DNA of 64,000 nt from Diadophis punctatus similis (taxonomy: Eukaryota; Chordata; Lepidosauria; Squamata; Dipsadidae): NCBI GenBank assembly GCA_023053685.1, contig JALIGW010000002.1:41919720-41983719 (forward strand), in the 5' to 3' direction. Under the pieces are notes generated by a model. It searched no databases, was not told the DNA's origin, and was given only the letters and a program-made list of their open reading frames with translations. Numbering within the stretch: position 1 is the first letter of the stretch; each line of letters starts with the position of its first letter. This document shows positions 46,871 to 58,285 of the stretch, one piece after another. Made by a program: the position numbers and the translations under genes.

Positions 46871-49191
46871 TATTGTATATGGGCTTAATTAACCACTTGG
46901 GTCTGCCCTCATCACAACCCTGTAGAGCTATGAAACTGCTAGCAGGATCCCCATAATTTTTGCTGATTAGCCATATAAATTTAAATTCCAGACCAACACC
47001 AACAAACGGTTATCACTGAAGAATGGCAGAGGGTGAAATGTTTATGTCTCTGATTTTTATCTTAAATAAAAATCCAATTAGCCTTTGCAAATGTTCACCA
47101 CTATTCTGAGACAATGGTGTATTAATAGTGGTCTGTTTCAGAAAATACACCAACTTAGATCACATTACTCAGGTATACAGTCTATAAAGGTTAAGCATAG
47201 CTTCACTTGGAATGATATGATTTGAAGGTGATTTGATTAATTAAGGCAAATGCATCAAATGAAGAAATATTTTTATTTTCTACATCAGTACAGATTTTTT
47301 TTGCTTGACTATTTCTCTGGCTAGTCAATGGTCTTTGGGTCATTGACACCACTTACAGTGAAGTACTAAGATGGAACATACCTGTTTTGTACATCCTTTC
47401 ATTGCATTACTTATGAATTATATCTCACCATTCTTTCCTGCAATTCTTGTTAAAAGAACTGGGGCTCCCTATATATCAATACCTCACTACTAAATAGGTC
47501 CAGGTAAACAACTTACATCAAAATAGTTGTATTGCATATACACCCTGAGACAGTGAATACTTTCCCGTAAATGAAATGGATGGACATCTACAAAAATGCA
47601 TTTATTGTTTTACATTCTTTCCTGCCTGCCTTCTTTTACTGAACAATCCAAACCAGGTTTTATTAGTTGCTGGCTTCCTCCATGAATATTTCAATTTCAT
47701 AGAGTTACTGGTAGAATGATCCATGACTAGCTGCTATTACCATTTTATCTCCAGAGAATAACTCCAGAATTTCATCATTTCAGCATCAGCTGTGCTTTTT
47801 GTAATATTGCCTGAATGTTTGCTGTGACATCCACTGTAACGGATGTGTCACCATGTGCTTTTCAGGCATCAGTGGTGGTGTTGGAAACATCATCCTAAGC
47901 AAAGCCAGTTCTGCCAATTTCTTTCTCATTGCACAGCCCTTTTCCTTCTTTTTTTATTGCAAATCTAATATGCTTGTGAGAGCTTTCTTAAATTATTTAA
48001 TAAATATCATATAGCAGTTTCTAAACTCTTGAGCTCATTTTGAAGAAAGTCAAAAGGAAGCCATAATTTAGTTCAAGGACTTGGAAAAACTGAGAATACA
48101 GGTGCTATTTATCCAAAAAGCTTTGTTGGCCATCCACCATTTTAAAAAAATACATCATTTTCTAGTTAGTAGGTATATTAATTCCTTTCTATTTTCTAAA
48201 TGTAGTTAACCATTCCTGAAACAGGTTTGTTTAATTATGTCTTACCTATCTGGGCATAAGGATTTGCTTATCATTTTGTTCAGCTTGGAATAAAATCAGT
48301 GCTAGAGTCAATAAGCATTTCTATTTTAACTTGGCCAGGTATCTACAATCTTATTATGCTATACCTGTCAAGCTTTCCTTGGAGTTGTATTCTTTCTCTC
48401 TACCGAAGCACTTGCTTACATGAACCCAACTGAGTTCATCAGAATCTCTGTTGTCAGTGGCAGTTCTGCAACTTAATAATTTATTTCTTCAGGAACACTT
48501 TTTCTCATTCCCTCACATTATCCTTGAAATTAAAGGAAGTGATTGAAAATAAAGGAAGGGTGAAAGGAAAAATGACCTCCAGCTATGCTTTTCTAGGTGA
48601 AATTATTAAGAAAAAGATCTTTTTTAAAAACCAAAAACTGGTATTATATATATAACTGGAATAAAAAGTAAAAATGGAGTAATATTTCCTTAATGATGGT
48701 CACAAACAAGGATCTGGGCAGGAGTTTTCCCATTAATAGTATTTTTTCTGCCCACCACTGAATAAGGAGACAGCATTTATTAACTGCACTAAAAAAAACA
48801 TCAAATCACTGCTGAGATTTTGAAAAAGAGAATCCCTTAACAATGAGTTATTACCATGCATTTTTTGATTAGGCCACTTTGAGATTGTCATTTATCACAA
48901 TATGTTATTCAAGTTTCAGACACGAAAATAAAGCAGTGTGAACTATAAAGATATGTTTGTAGAGGTCCAACCCCCTTTTATTTTATCAAACCTAGGAAGA
49001 ATGTACTAAATACAGACAGCTATTGTCTTATCTATTGTTATACCCCCCAAAAAATTATAAAGTTAACAATTATTTGTTAATAGAATTTGTCCTAAAACAA
49101 ATTACATAAACTTAAATTTATCTTATCTTAGATATGCTTAATGCTTCAAATAAAGCTATTCTTCCTGTCTCACAGCCCTGCTCTGGATATG
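46871..49191. other. Unique non-coding sequence
   Basis: About 2.3 kb, one of the longest stretches without a recognised repeat. Frames are short. No gene signature seen. Confidence 0.4.
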
Positions 49192-49199
49192 GTACAATG

Positions 49200-49380
49200 C
49201 AGGGGTGGGTTCTGGATCCTTTTGCTGCCGGTTCGCTCAGGGTTGCGCCGTGCATGCGCAGAAGCAAAATCCAAGATGGCGGCACCCACAGAGACACCGA
49301 CAAAACCGGCTCCATGATGTCATCGACGATTTACTAACGGTTCTAAAGAACCGGTTAGAACCGGTAGGAACCCACCTCTG
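49200..49380. mobile_element. hAT MITE (GGGGTGGGTTCT-ended, 181 bp)
   Basis: Perfect 8-bp duplication gtacaatg at 49192-49199 and 49381-49388. Left 'caggggtgggttctgg', right 'taggaacccacctctg'. Carries 'gtgcatgcgcagaagc' and 'accggttctaaagaaccggt' motifs. The open frames that cross it have no family features. Confidence 0.95.
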
Positions 49381-49385
49381 GTACA

Positions 49386-49656
49386 ATGCAATTTGTTGTT
49401 ATTTTTTACTTGCTAAGTCATGTCTGACACTTTGTGATCCCATGGATCATAGCACACTAGACTCCCCTGTCCTCCACTATATCCCAGAATTTGCTCAAAT
49501 TCATGTTCATTGCGTCTATGACATCTAACCATCTCATCCCCAACTGTCCTCATCCTTTTCTTTTTGCCTTAAATCTTTCCCGACATCGGGATCTTTTCCA
49601 GTGAGGCCTGTCTTCTCATTAGGTCGCCAAAGTATTTGAGTTTCAGCTTCAGGGTA
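49386..49656 (-). mobile_element. BovB (RTE) LINE 3' end
   Basis: Minus strand. The complement reads like the C-terminal end of BovB ORF2 (YFGDLMRRQASLEKIPMSG and onward) with one stop. The plus-strand text 'tcatgtctgacactttgtga' and 'aggtcgccaaagtatttgag' matches the familiar BovB 3' region of ruminants and squamates. BovB is the best-known horizontally transferred LINE, and its 3' end resembles that of Sauria SINEs, so its enzyme is the likely SINE driver. Confidence 0.88.
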
Positions 49657-51801
49657 CAAAACAGTACACCATATTGAAAGAAGTAGTGATTCCATCACAG
49701 TACTTGTCTGATGGCATTTTCCAATAGTTCATTAAATGCAAGAAAAAAACCTGACTTTGTATTCAAAAAGCTTCTACTCCCAGCAACTGCTCAGATTTCT
49801 TTTTCTTTTAGCAAAACCCGGAGAAATGCATACAAAACAAAGGTGATAACAGCTTATTTTGTTCTCCTTTTCTGTGGAGTGGATTTTACTTAAGCAATTC
49901 AGGGCAGAGTACTAATTGAATGACATTCTTTGCATTATCCTATCAAGGAACTGAAGGAAACACCATCTAGTTCATGATAATTTCTGCATATTCATAGCAT
50001 TTTCTGTTTGACAGGAAGGAAGGAAGATGCTTCAGAGGGATTGTGGAATTTAAATGGTGAAAATACCATAGCAGGGTTTATAAAGTAAATAAGCTGGAAG
50101 CATTTGTGACTAATTTCATGGAAGGACAATTGGAGTAGAAGAGATGTGAATGGTGGGCTTGGACCATGTCTGTGAGTTATTTAGCATGGCTATTAATGAT
50201 CAAAAAGTGGGTAATACAGGTAGCCCAGGGAAAGGTCTAGAACAACTGAGTGAAGAATCTGACTGGATAGCTGTACCCAATAGACAATTAATGGTCAATC
50301 ACCAGAGGCCATGAGAATGTGCCAGTTAGCAAAAGTAACTGTTAGTCACTTTTTAGTTAATGAGATAATGGGCATTGATGCTGCTGGGGACTGACAAAGA
50401 TGGACCTGGAAAGTGAAATGGACGGGCTATGGAAGGCAAGGCAGAAACTGATTTACATTTTGGAGTGGATAAACAAGGTGGTTAATAGACCCATCAGGAG
50501 AAAATGAAAAGAGCAATGTGAGCAATGGATTCAAGGCCAGACTCCAGAATAGAAAAGAAGATGGTGGGATATAAAGAATATTGGGACCTGGGAAGAGAGC
50601 ATCCTGTCTCGGCTATTACAAACACACAACGGAACAAACAGTGACAGGAATTATTTTGCCTCCTACTTTCTTACCTAGCTCAGCATTCTACAGAAAGACT
50701 ATCATTTTGGAAAAGAAGGTAGAAAGGTGGGTAGCAATTCAGTATGGTCTTTTGCTGCAGTTGGTTGCTAGAGTCAGGCTTTGAATGAATGTGCAGGCCT
50801 GTTATGTATTGATGAAACCCAGCTGATGTTGAGTTTGGGTTTTCTATCAGTCATAATCTTAGAGCATGTGAGGTTACATAGAAATAATTGTCTGAAATAA
50901 TCTGCTATGGAAATCATTAAATATAAATGCCTGTTTGGGCTAAGCTAGGGATCTTGCCATCGTACTGCACACTTTACTACACAACAGGCTTATTTCCTGA
51001 CCTTGTGGTGCTTATTGCAGAGCTGATAACTTCCCAGAGTTGTTGGGTGTTGGGAGAGCATACACAATAAATTAATATAAATAAAGGTAGTTGGTGCTGA
51101 TGGATTTCAACCACCATACCTTGGAAAAGGGGTTTTGGAGAGTTCAAAAGTTTATGGCCATGACTACCACAGGCTTGTTCTGCATACATTTGGACCTGAT
51201 GCATAGAGGGAACTACTGTATGCTTTAGAGATGATTTTCACCCCCAGCAGTTGATCTGTGATCTGAAATTGGAAGACATTGCATAAAGCAAATAGCACTC
51301 TCTTTTTACATTAATTATGATATGTGAGATACAGTATACTCTGTTACTAGGATTTGGGTTTGGAATAATTTATTTTCTTGTGGACTTGTTATGTTGCAAA
51401 CTTCCATGAGTCTGTTGGGTTTGGCATTCTATAGTTAGGGGCAAATAAATAAATGAACACACCAACAAATAAATAAATCAGTGGTGCAGCTAGTTAATTG
51501 TAGATCCCGGACCTAATGATCTTAATCCCTTCTGTTCAGAGAGCTGTGTTGTGTGGTTTATATCTAAAGTAACCACAATTAACATTTCTATTCCTTGCCA
51601 TTTCATGTTTTAGAATAGCTTCTATTTATACACTAGTGCAAAGCAAAAGAAATCTGATCCTTGTTAAACAAAAAAGGGAAATAAATATGCTCTGAGCTTA
51701 TGTGATTTTAACTTTAATATTCCCTTAAATTGTGACATCATGGTATACTTTTGTTGCTCTGATGTTGAATTTGCCTATCTGTAATGAATATTCAGTAATA
51801 C
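49657..51801. other. Unique non-coding sequence
   Basis: About 2.1 kb with no recognised element. Short frames only. Confidence 0.4.
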
Positions 51802-51809
51802 GATATAGG

Positions 51810-51976
51810 CAGTAGTGGGTTGTAAATCCCGTCGCTACCGGTTTGCGCGCGCGCTCGCTCTTGCGTGCGATGCTTCTGTGCATGCGCAGAAGCATCCCGG
51901 GTGGGTGGGCAGATCCTCCCGCCACCACTGCTACCGGTTTGCTGAAACGGGCCGAACCGGAAGCAACCCACCGCAG
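51810..51976. mobile_element. hAT MITE (GTGGGTTGTAA-ended, 167 bp)
   Basis: Perfect 8-bp duplication gatatagg at 51802-51809 and 51977-51984. Left 'cagtagtgggttgtaa', right 'aagcaacccaccgcag'. Contains the palindromic 'gcttctgtgcatgcgcagaa' core and 'ctaccggttt' motifs shared with the 49.2 and 58.0 kb copies. Confidence 0.95.
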
Positions 51977-52055
51977 GATATAGGGATCCATAAGTATTAT
52001 TCCATTTATTGTATAAAGTAGAACCAACTACTCATGTTCCAGCTATATCAACTTA

Positions 52056-52130
52056 TTTAACAAATTAATGTATTTATTACATTTATATCCTGCCTTTTCT
52101 CCAGGAGCTCAAGACAGTTAAAGTTAAGCC
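52056..52130 (-). mobile_element. MIR/CORE-like SINE 3' fragment
   Basis: 'catttatatcctgccttttc' and 'aggagctcaagac' look like the reverse complement of the tail of the SINE family at 5.8 and 33.8 kb. The tRNA head is missing or unrecognisable. Confidence 0.5.
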
Positions 52131-53489
52131 AGTGAACTTCCATGGCTGGGGATATTCTTAGACTTCCCAGCTCTAGTTCAGTTCTTTAATGATTACATAA
52201 TAAAGTCATCCACTTATAATTTAGCATCAGCATTTTGGAGGCCACTTTCAAGCCTTAAAGAGGTATACAGAATGTATACAGTCCAGGAGGTACATATTAT
52301 GAGCATCACCTCTTAGTTTCAGGCATAGTGAAGAGATTCAAACTATTGCTAATATTGAAATTAGATTCATCCTACGTGCCAATAATTTATGCACTTGCAT
52401 CAAATGTTGGGCAGAGCTTACATTATAATAATATCACCTCCATGTCATCACTTTGACACAATCTTGGTTTGCTGTGGATGCCTGATAAGCTTCTAGCTAG
52501 GTAATGAGTATGACTTCTTGTTCAGTAGCCTAGATAGACATTTCTTTTTTAAAGTCTACAAGATATTCTTCAGAAAGTGAGTCTCCAGGGCTATGTGAAC
52601 ATTAAAAACAAAGCATTTCTGCAGCAAAACTGAAGAAACATGTCATATTTTGTCCACAAGTTATATGTGCTGTCATTTTATTTGTTTTCATATATACATA
52701 GTGCATAAAGCATAACAGAGCTTGAAACAAAGGTGATTGCCAAATACCGTTTAATGACATTTAACTGAATGGTATAAACATAATTCCATAATCTTCCCAA
52801 AGCTGAAACAAATCCTTCATTCTCCCCTTTTTTTAGCATTTCAGAAAACGTTGCACCATCATTTGCTTTTCTATCAACATGTCGTTGTGGTTTGGCCATA
52901 AGACGAAAGCAGAAATATTTCAGGATATGCTTATTTTCTGTATTACCAGCCTCACCAATTATATACCACAGGAAAATGCCTAAAAATAAAAATCTGCATG
53001 TATTATCTTCTCCTGATATCTGATCCTTCGTGGTATAAAATACCATTTTCTTTTCCAATGCAGTGTTGTAGAACTTCAAAGTCTCTATATTAATCATTGA
53101 TTTTAGAAGCTCCCATTTTTATATTAACATGCTAATAGTATTTCATGTGGAACTATTTATTATAGCATATTTTTGCACTTTTTTGTTATTGTTTTTTTTC
53201 TATTAAAATAAGCATAGAAATGAAAATCCTCTGAAAGGAAAAACATTTAATATCTCCAATTACTTGTCAGTATTTTTGCCTTGGAAAATGAATTAGCTTT
53301 AACTAGTTGTAAGAAGTCCAATTATTAACACTGCTATATGCATCTCTTAATGCTTCATAAGTATGTAGTTCTCACATAATCAAAACTAAAAAGCATCTCA
53401 AGTAGGGATGGGGTAGATATTAAGCATTATTAATGTAGAAGTATTATCTATAATGACTATAACTCCAATTAAAGAGAATATATATAACT
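52131..53489. other. Unique non-coding sequence
   Basis: AT-rich DNA; the only notable item is the open frame at 52678-53097 listed separately. Confidence 0.4.
52678..53097 (-). other. Unidentified 139-codon open frame
   Basis: The longest frame outside repeats and transposons. The product is of mixed composition with a possible membrane segment (FLFLGIFLWYIIG) and a basic stretch (RLMAKPQRHVDRKANDG). A T-rich tract ending in 'tttttatttttag' on the minus strand precedes GCATTTTCC at about 52984, which could be a splice acceptor. I recognise no protein family. In 64 kb of AT-rich DNA about one frame of this length is expected by chance, so it may be nothing; an exon or old gene remnant are alternatives. 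Confidence 0.2.
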
Positions 53490-53554
53490 CAGAGTTGAAT
53501 TGTGGAGTCCTTTGTGCTCTCTGAGCTTGGTTGTTTGCTTGCAGATGTTTCATT

Positions 53555-53918
53555 CACATCTCACTGTTTGAGGAAGCTGCACAACATTCTCAGAGACTCT
53601 TCCCATTTTGCTTACAATCTTTTTGAACTGTTGCCTTCTGGCAGAAGATACAGAACAATTAAAACTTGGACCACACGTTTTCTGAATAGTTTTTATCCCA
53701 GAGCTATAATTGCACTCAACAATGAACTAAAAGGTCACCATCAGTGAGCTGTTGGATAGTATTATTTGGTCTGTTGTATGGATGTTTGAGTGGTTCAGGG
53801 TGGGGAATTTGTGGCGGGTGTGTGTTTTGGGATTGTTATATGAGTTGGGCCTGGTCTTTGGGCATTATGTGAATTTCGTTGTATACTGTGTACAATGTAC
53901 AATGACAATGACAATGAC
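53555..53918 (+). mobile_element. LINE 3' end (Rex/L2-like)
   Basis: One frame reads LRKLHNILRDSSHFAYNLFE and LLPSGRRYRTIKTWTTRFLN, then SFYPRAIIALNNE, the familiar end of a LINE ORF2 found in fish and reptiles. The UTR ends with 'ttgtatactgtgtacaatgt' and a repeated CAATGA tail that runs into GAA repeats. Clade uncertain. Confidence 0.78.
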
Positions 53919-53998
53919 AAGAAGAAGAAGAAGAAGAAGAAGAAGAAGAAGAAGAAGAAGAAGAAGAAGAAGAAGAAGAAGAAGAAGAAGAAGAAGAA

Positions 53999-54041
<43 letters not shown>
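53919..54041. repeat. (GAA)n microsatellite, about 41 units
   Basis: A 123-base pure purine run with one AGG interruption near 54021. It starts at the LINE tail and ends at the SINE head. Confidence 0.98.
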
Positions 54042-54042
<1 letters not shown>

Positions 54043-54282
54043 GCAGCTGAGGTGGCACAGCGGTTAGAGAGCAGTACTGCAGGCTACTTTAGCTGACTGT
54101 GATCATTAGAGTTCAGCTGTTCAAATCTCACCGGCTCAGGGTTGACTCATCCTTCCATCCTTCCGAGTTGGTAAAATGTGGACCCAGATTGTTGGGGCAA
54201 TGTAAAATATATACATTGCTTAATGGTGTAAACCGCTTAGAGAGTGCTTGCACTATGAGGCGGTATATAAATCTCATTAATA
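54042..54282 (+). mobile_element. Sauria-type SINE, full length
   Basis: Head 'agcagctgaggtggcacagc', box-B-like 'gttcaaatctcacc', 'gcttagagagtgcttgcact', tail 'aatctcattaataa' leading to (TAA)n. Same subfamily as the 26.4 kb copy. Confidence 0.95.
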
Positions 54283-54284
54283 AC

Positions 54285-54356
<72 letters not shown>

Positions 54357-54492
54357 CAACAACAACAACAATCATCATCATCATCATCATCATCATCTCA
54401 TCATCATCATCTTCATCATCATCATCATCATCTCATCATCATCATCTTCATCATCATCATCATAATCATCATCATCATCATCATCATCATCC
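54283..54492. repeat. (TAA)n-(CAA)n-(ATC)n compound microsatellite
   Basis: Three triplet arrays in series after the SINE tail, with an imperfect higher-order repeat of the ATC block containing 'catctcatcatcatcatctt' twice. Confidence 0.95.
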
Positions 54493-54610
54493 TCCAAGTA
54501 GGTAACACCATAATCAAACTAAGTAGCTTTATCAGCACTAATGATGTTACCTAGTTGAGTAATTAAATGTATGCAAGCATACAACCAATTCAAAGAGTAC
54601 TAAGGACTCC

Positions 54611-55547
54611 ATAACTATAGCTATTATATCAATGAGAACATTAGAAGCAGTATGAAAGAAACTTGCAAGACACACATGGAATCTTTATCATCTGTTTGTT
54701 GCTTACAAAGAACACAAAGGAAAAGACACAAAGGAAAACTCAGATCAATATAAATGTTTTGATGTGCATTTGTTGCATTAGGATATATCTTTTTTGTTTT
54801 ATATGTCATATAATTTAAAAGGAAAGGTTCACCATTCTAACCATAAGAATTCCAACTTGCCTTTTAATAGGTTTCTTGGTTCCTTATAAACTTGTCAATG
54901 TGTTCTAAATTTGTCAGTTTTTAAGAATAAGACCTGAAATCTGACTCATTGGAGATTTACAGCATCTTAAGGATTCTCACCAAATCATAAAATAGTTTGA
55001 GAGAATACTTTACATAGTAAGAATTACTTATAGTATTTATTAAATAATTAGTATTGCACTATATTCGTTCAGATCTCTGCATTCAACTTTTACCTGGCAA
55101 ATATATCCCTTATATATCCCTTTGTATATCCCTTAGAAAGAATAAGGATAAATATTTTCATTATTAGTTGCATTATTTCTCAACATTCATAACAAAACTA
55201 ATATTAAGGCTTCATGCACACACAGAGTAATCTTTCCAGTTATAAAATGTGTTTGTGTGTGCTAGACAGAGAAAGAGAGAGAGAGAGAAAAGAGAACAAC
55301 TGGAAGAAATATACTTTTTATTAGAGATTCTTTATACAACTAAACACAAGTATAAAAATATATTTGTATACTTGGATAAAAAAGAAATTAAGAAAAAGAG
55401 AAAATAAAGTGAAGTGCGTAAGAAAAGAAAAAGAAAGGAGATATTTAAAGAAGCAATTTCTCATCTTCCTTACAGCAGTTGCGAATGTACTTGTTGTCAT
55501 TCTTCTCCCATCAAGGTTACATCATCTAGTTTGCTTCTTCCCATATT
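54611..55547. other. Unique non-coding sequence
   Basis: AT-rich DNA with a short GA run near 55271. No recognised gene or repeat. Confidence 0.4.
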
Positions 55548-56365
55548 TTATTTTATTTTATTTATTTATTTTTGTCAAGTACGTATTGGTAATATACATA
55601 GATATAACATTGTTTATATACATAAGATGGGTACTGATAAGAGGGAACATTAGAACATTATGCACACGCCTTACTGTCCTCTTAGAAATCGGGTGAGGTC
55701 AACAGTGGACAGTCTAAGGCAGTGGTGGCGAACCTTTTTAGGCTCGCGTGCCAAAAAGGGGGGGCGCGCTCACGCGCGCTCGCATGCCCACACCCATTCA
55801 CTCCCCCACACACATGCGCACAACACCCCCCCCATGGTGCCCCCTGTGCATGTGCACACACCCCCACCCCTGCGCAAAGGCTTACCGGAGCCTGGGACGA
55901 CGAAACCGGCAAACCGGAAGTGCGAACTTCCGGTTTGCCGGTTTGCTGTTTTTTGCACTCCGGAGGGTTCAGGGAAGCTCCCTGAAGCTCCGGAATGCAA
56001 AAAACTACAAAACGGACAAACCGGAAGTGCGGAAAAGTGCACTTCCGGTTTGTCCGTTTTGTAGTTTTTTGCATTCCGGAGCTTCAGGGAGCTTCCCTGA
56101 ACCCTCCGGAGTGCAAAAAACAGCACACCGACAAACCGGAAGTGCGTTTTTCCGCACTTCCAGTTTGCCGGTGGGAACCCTCGCGTGCCGGCCGCTATGG
56201 CTCCATGTGCCACCTGTGGCACGCGTGCCATAGGTTCGCCACCACGGGTCTAAGGTAAAGTTTTGGGGGTTTGGTGACGAAACCAGAGTCAGGTAGTGAG
56301 TTCCAGGCATTAACCACTCTGTTGCTAAAGTCGTATTTTCTACAGTCAAGTTTGGAGTCAACTTG
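55548..56365 (-). mobile_element. LINE 3' end interrupted by a hAT element
   Basis: Read on the minus strand, 56365-56256 encodes pieces such as SKLDCRKYDFSNRVVNAWNS, the usual end of CR1/L2-type ORF2 proteins. It continues after the hAT insertion at 55711-55550 with the UTR and an (AAATA)n tail. The joint is the gtctaagg duplication. The copy is decayed; the clade is not certain. Confidence 0.7.
55720..56247. mobile_element. Non-autonomous hAT element (GTGGTGGCGAACC-ended, 528 bp) with long palindrome
   Basis: Perfect 8-bp duplication gtctaagg (55712-55719 and 56248-56255). Ends 'cagtggtggcgaacc' and 'ggttcgccaccacgg' are inverted. The centre is an inverted repeat with 85-bp arms (55946-56030 and 56039-56123) and an 8-base spacer; I see no mismatch between the arms. 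Open frames of up to 161 codons on both strands arise from the palindrome and high GC, not from a transposase. Confidence 0.95.
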
Positions 56366-56562
56366 TCAACTTACAGTCAACTTACAGTCAACTCTTTTCA
56401 ATCAGCAAATCCAGGAATCATCAAGTCATTTTTATTCTTCTTCATAGTCCATAAAGGGTTTCCAATCTTTTAAAAAGTACTTATAGACTTGAAAAGATTT
56501 CTGAATGAGGCTCATCGAGCAGCCAAACATCATTTCTAGGAGCTGATCCACAGCATTAGAAT

Positions 56563-56760
56563 GACAGTTCGGTGTAGTGGTAAAAGCATTGAAGGCAGAA
56601 ACCAGGAGACCATGAATTCTAGTTCCACCTAAGGCACAAAACCAGGTGGGTGATCTTGGGTCAGTCACTCTCTCTCAGTTTATCATTTCTGAAAAACCTT
56701 GTCAAGAAAACTACAGGGCAATTACTGGCAGTCAAAAACTGACTTAAAGGAACAAAATAA
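56563..56760 (+). mobile_element. tRNA-derived SINE (second subtype)
   Basis: Head 'cggtgtagtggtaaaagcat' (box-A-like), box-B-like 'gaattctagttccac', 'gatcttgggtcagtcactct', and tail 'ttgtcaagaaaactacaggg' with 'ggcagtcaaaaactgactta'. Opposite orientation to the 43.0 kb copy. Confidence 0.85.
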
Positions 56761-57490
56761 AATAAAAATAAAAAAGATTATAGTTGTAAAAGCTGTAATT
56801 CTACCATGGGCTGCTCTCTTGTGTCCCTGACTCTTAGAGATAGCATCAATATTTTCCTCTTATCTCAAACAGCTGGGAAATATATCCAGATTATATCCCT
56901 TTTCAATGAGAAAGAGCTGGTTTTACTAAAACCTCTTTTTACAGATTAATCAATGTAACTGTGCAACTCTCCCTATAATGTAGGTTGAGTCCCATGGTAG
57001 ATTTCATTCTTCAAAACTTTAATAGGGTGATGCAAATCCATTAAACTACGCCTTCACAATTATTTTGCTCTGTCAGTATGATACAGCTCTTCATTGTAAG
57101 TGCCTGCACATCAGGATGCATTTTAGTCACATAGTATCAAGATGATAATACATGCTGTCCAGAAGAAAGGTCAGCTGTTCATACCCCATTGCTAAATGTC
57201 ATTTAGTAATACATAATATAATATGGAATATTCTCTTTCTCTGCCTGTGTTAATTTATTTTACAAATGCAGACAAGGAAAGATGACCAAGACTGTTTAGA
57301 AAAACTGAAGCAAAAGAGAAAGTTTGCCTAATAGAAACATTCAATATTTCAAATAAAACTACAGATACAAAATGAAGTTGACAATTTCTTTGGCTAAATG
57401 GCTTTTTAAAGCACTTTATCAGGCATCCAGCCAAATCACTTTTCTGCAAAGTTACATGCTTTGAATTATCTAGAAATATATGGATGAGGT
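56761..57490. other. Unique non-coding sequence
   Basis: AT-rich DNA, no recognised feature. Confidence 0.4.
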
Positions 57491-57550
57491 AGGGAGGGAG
57501 GGAGGGAGGGAGGGAAGGAAGAAAGGAAGAAAGGAAGGAAGAAAGGAAGG
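57491..57550. repeat. (GGGA)n-(GGAA)n microsatellite
   Basis: Purine-rich tetranucleotide array, GGGA units passing into GGAA/GAAA. Confidence 0.95.
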
Positions 57551-57965
57551 GTTTATGTTTGATTTATATCAATACATGACATTTCTGTACATCACAGGAA
57601 ATCCATACTGGTAGTCCTCTACTTATGATCACAACTGAGGCCAAAATTTCCACTGCTAAGCAAGGCAGTTCTTAAGTGAATTTTGCTCCATTTTATGACT
57701 TATTGTCACAGACATTAAACAATCATAGCAGTTGTTAAGTGAATCATATGGTTGTTAAGTGAATCTGGATTCCCATTGACTTTGCTTGTCAGAAACCAGC
57801 TGCGAAGAAATGGTGATCATATGACCCCGAAACAGTGCAATTGTCATAAATACACGCCAGTTGCCAAAGTGGTCAACTATATTCATAGAATATACGTGTG
57901 TATGTGAGTATATGCATATTTATTTATTTTTGTTTGTTTATCATGTTTATATTTGAGGTAGTGAC

Positions 57966-58203
57966 CAGATCTGGTATTCACTTACCTTCCCTACTGGTTT
58001 GCAAATGTGAGCGCATGCGCATGCACATGGCCTTCCGCGCATGTATTTTGATCACACGCACGGCTTGCATGCATTCACGCGGCTTCAAATGAGCCTAAAT
58101 AGGACAGCATAGCGCCGGGGCAGGTGGGTGGGGGCGGGCCCATCCACAGGTCGCTACTACCGATTTGCCCGAACTGGTCCGAACCAGCAAAATACCACCT
58201 CTA
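57966..58203. mobile_element. hAT MITE (GTGGTATTC-ended, 238 bp)
   Basis: Perfect 8-bp duplication gtagtgac (57958-57965 and 58204-58211). Left 'cagatctggtattcac', right 'aaataccacctcta'. Inside are GCATGCGC-type motifs and a G-rich 'caggtgggtgggggcggg'. It sits inside a LINE fragment. Confidence 0.93.
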
Positions 58204-58211
58204 GTAGTGAC

Positions 58212-58285
58212 CCTTTGAGAGCTGAACGCAACAAAATTTCATTTTAATGTATGCCAATTAGTGTACATTTAAAGTGACAATAAAG
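58212..58285 (+). mobile_element. LINE 3' tail fragment (Rex/L2-like)
   Basis: 'ctgaacgcaacaaaatttca' and 'aaagtgacaataaagttatt' resemble the 3' end of the LINE at 53.6-53.9 kb. The part before the hAT MITE (from roughly 57880) probably belongs to the same copy. Confidence 0.6.

Larger units (their letters stand above)
53490..54610. mobile_element. Palindromic MITE-like repeat split by a compound insertion
   Basis: The left arm (53490-53554: 'tttgtgctctctgagcttgg', 'cttgcagatgtttcatt') and the right part (54493-54610: 'tgatgttacctagttgagta', 'gagtactaaggactcc') together match the repeat at 12.08-12.28 kb. The 938 bases between them are a LINE end, GAA repeats, a SINE and further triplet repeats. 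Confidence 0.75.

Noticed and set aside
55660..56361. Overlapping frames of 118-161 codons on both strands
   Set aside because: They follow the 85-bp-arm palindrome of a hAT MITE; the same peptide appears on both strands, as expected for an inverted repeat and not for a gene.
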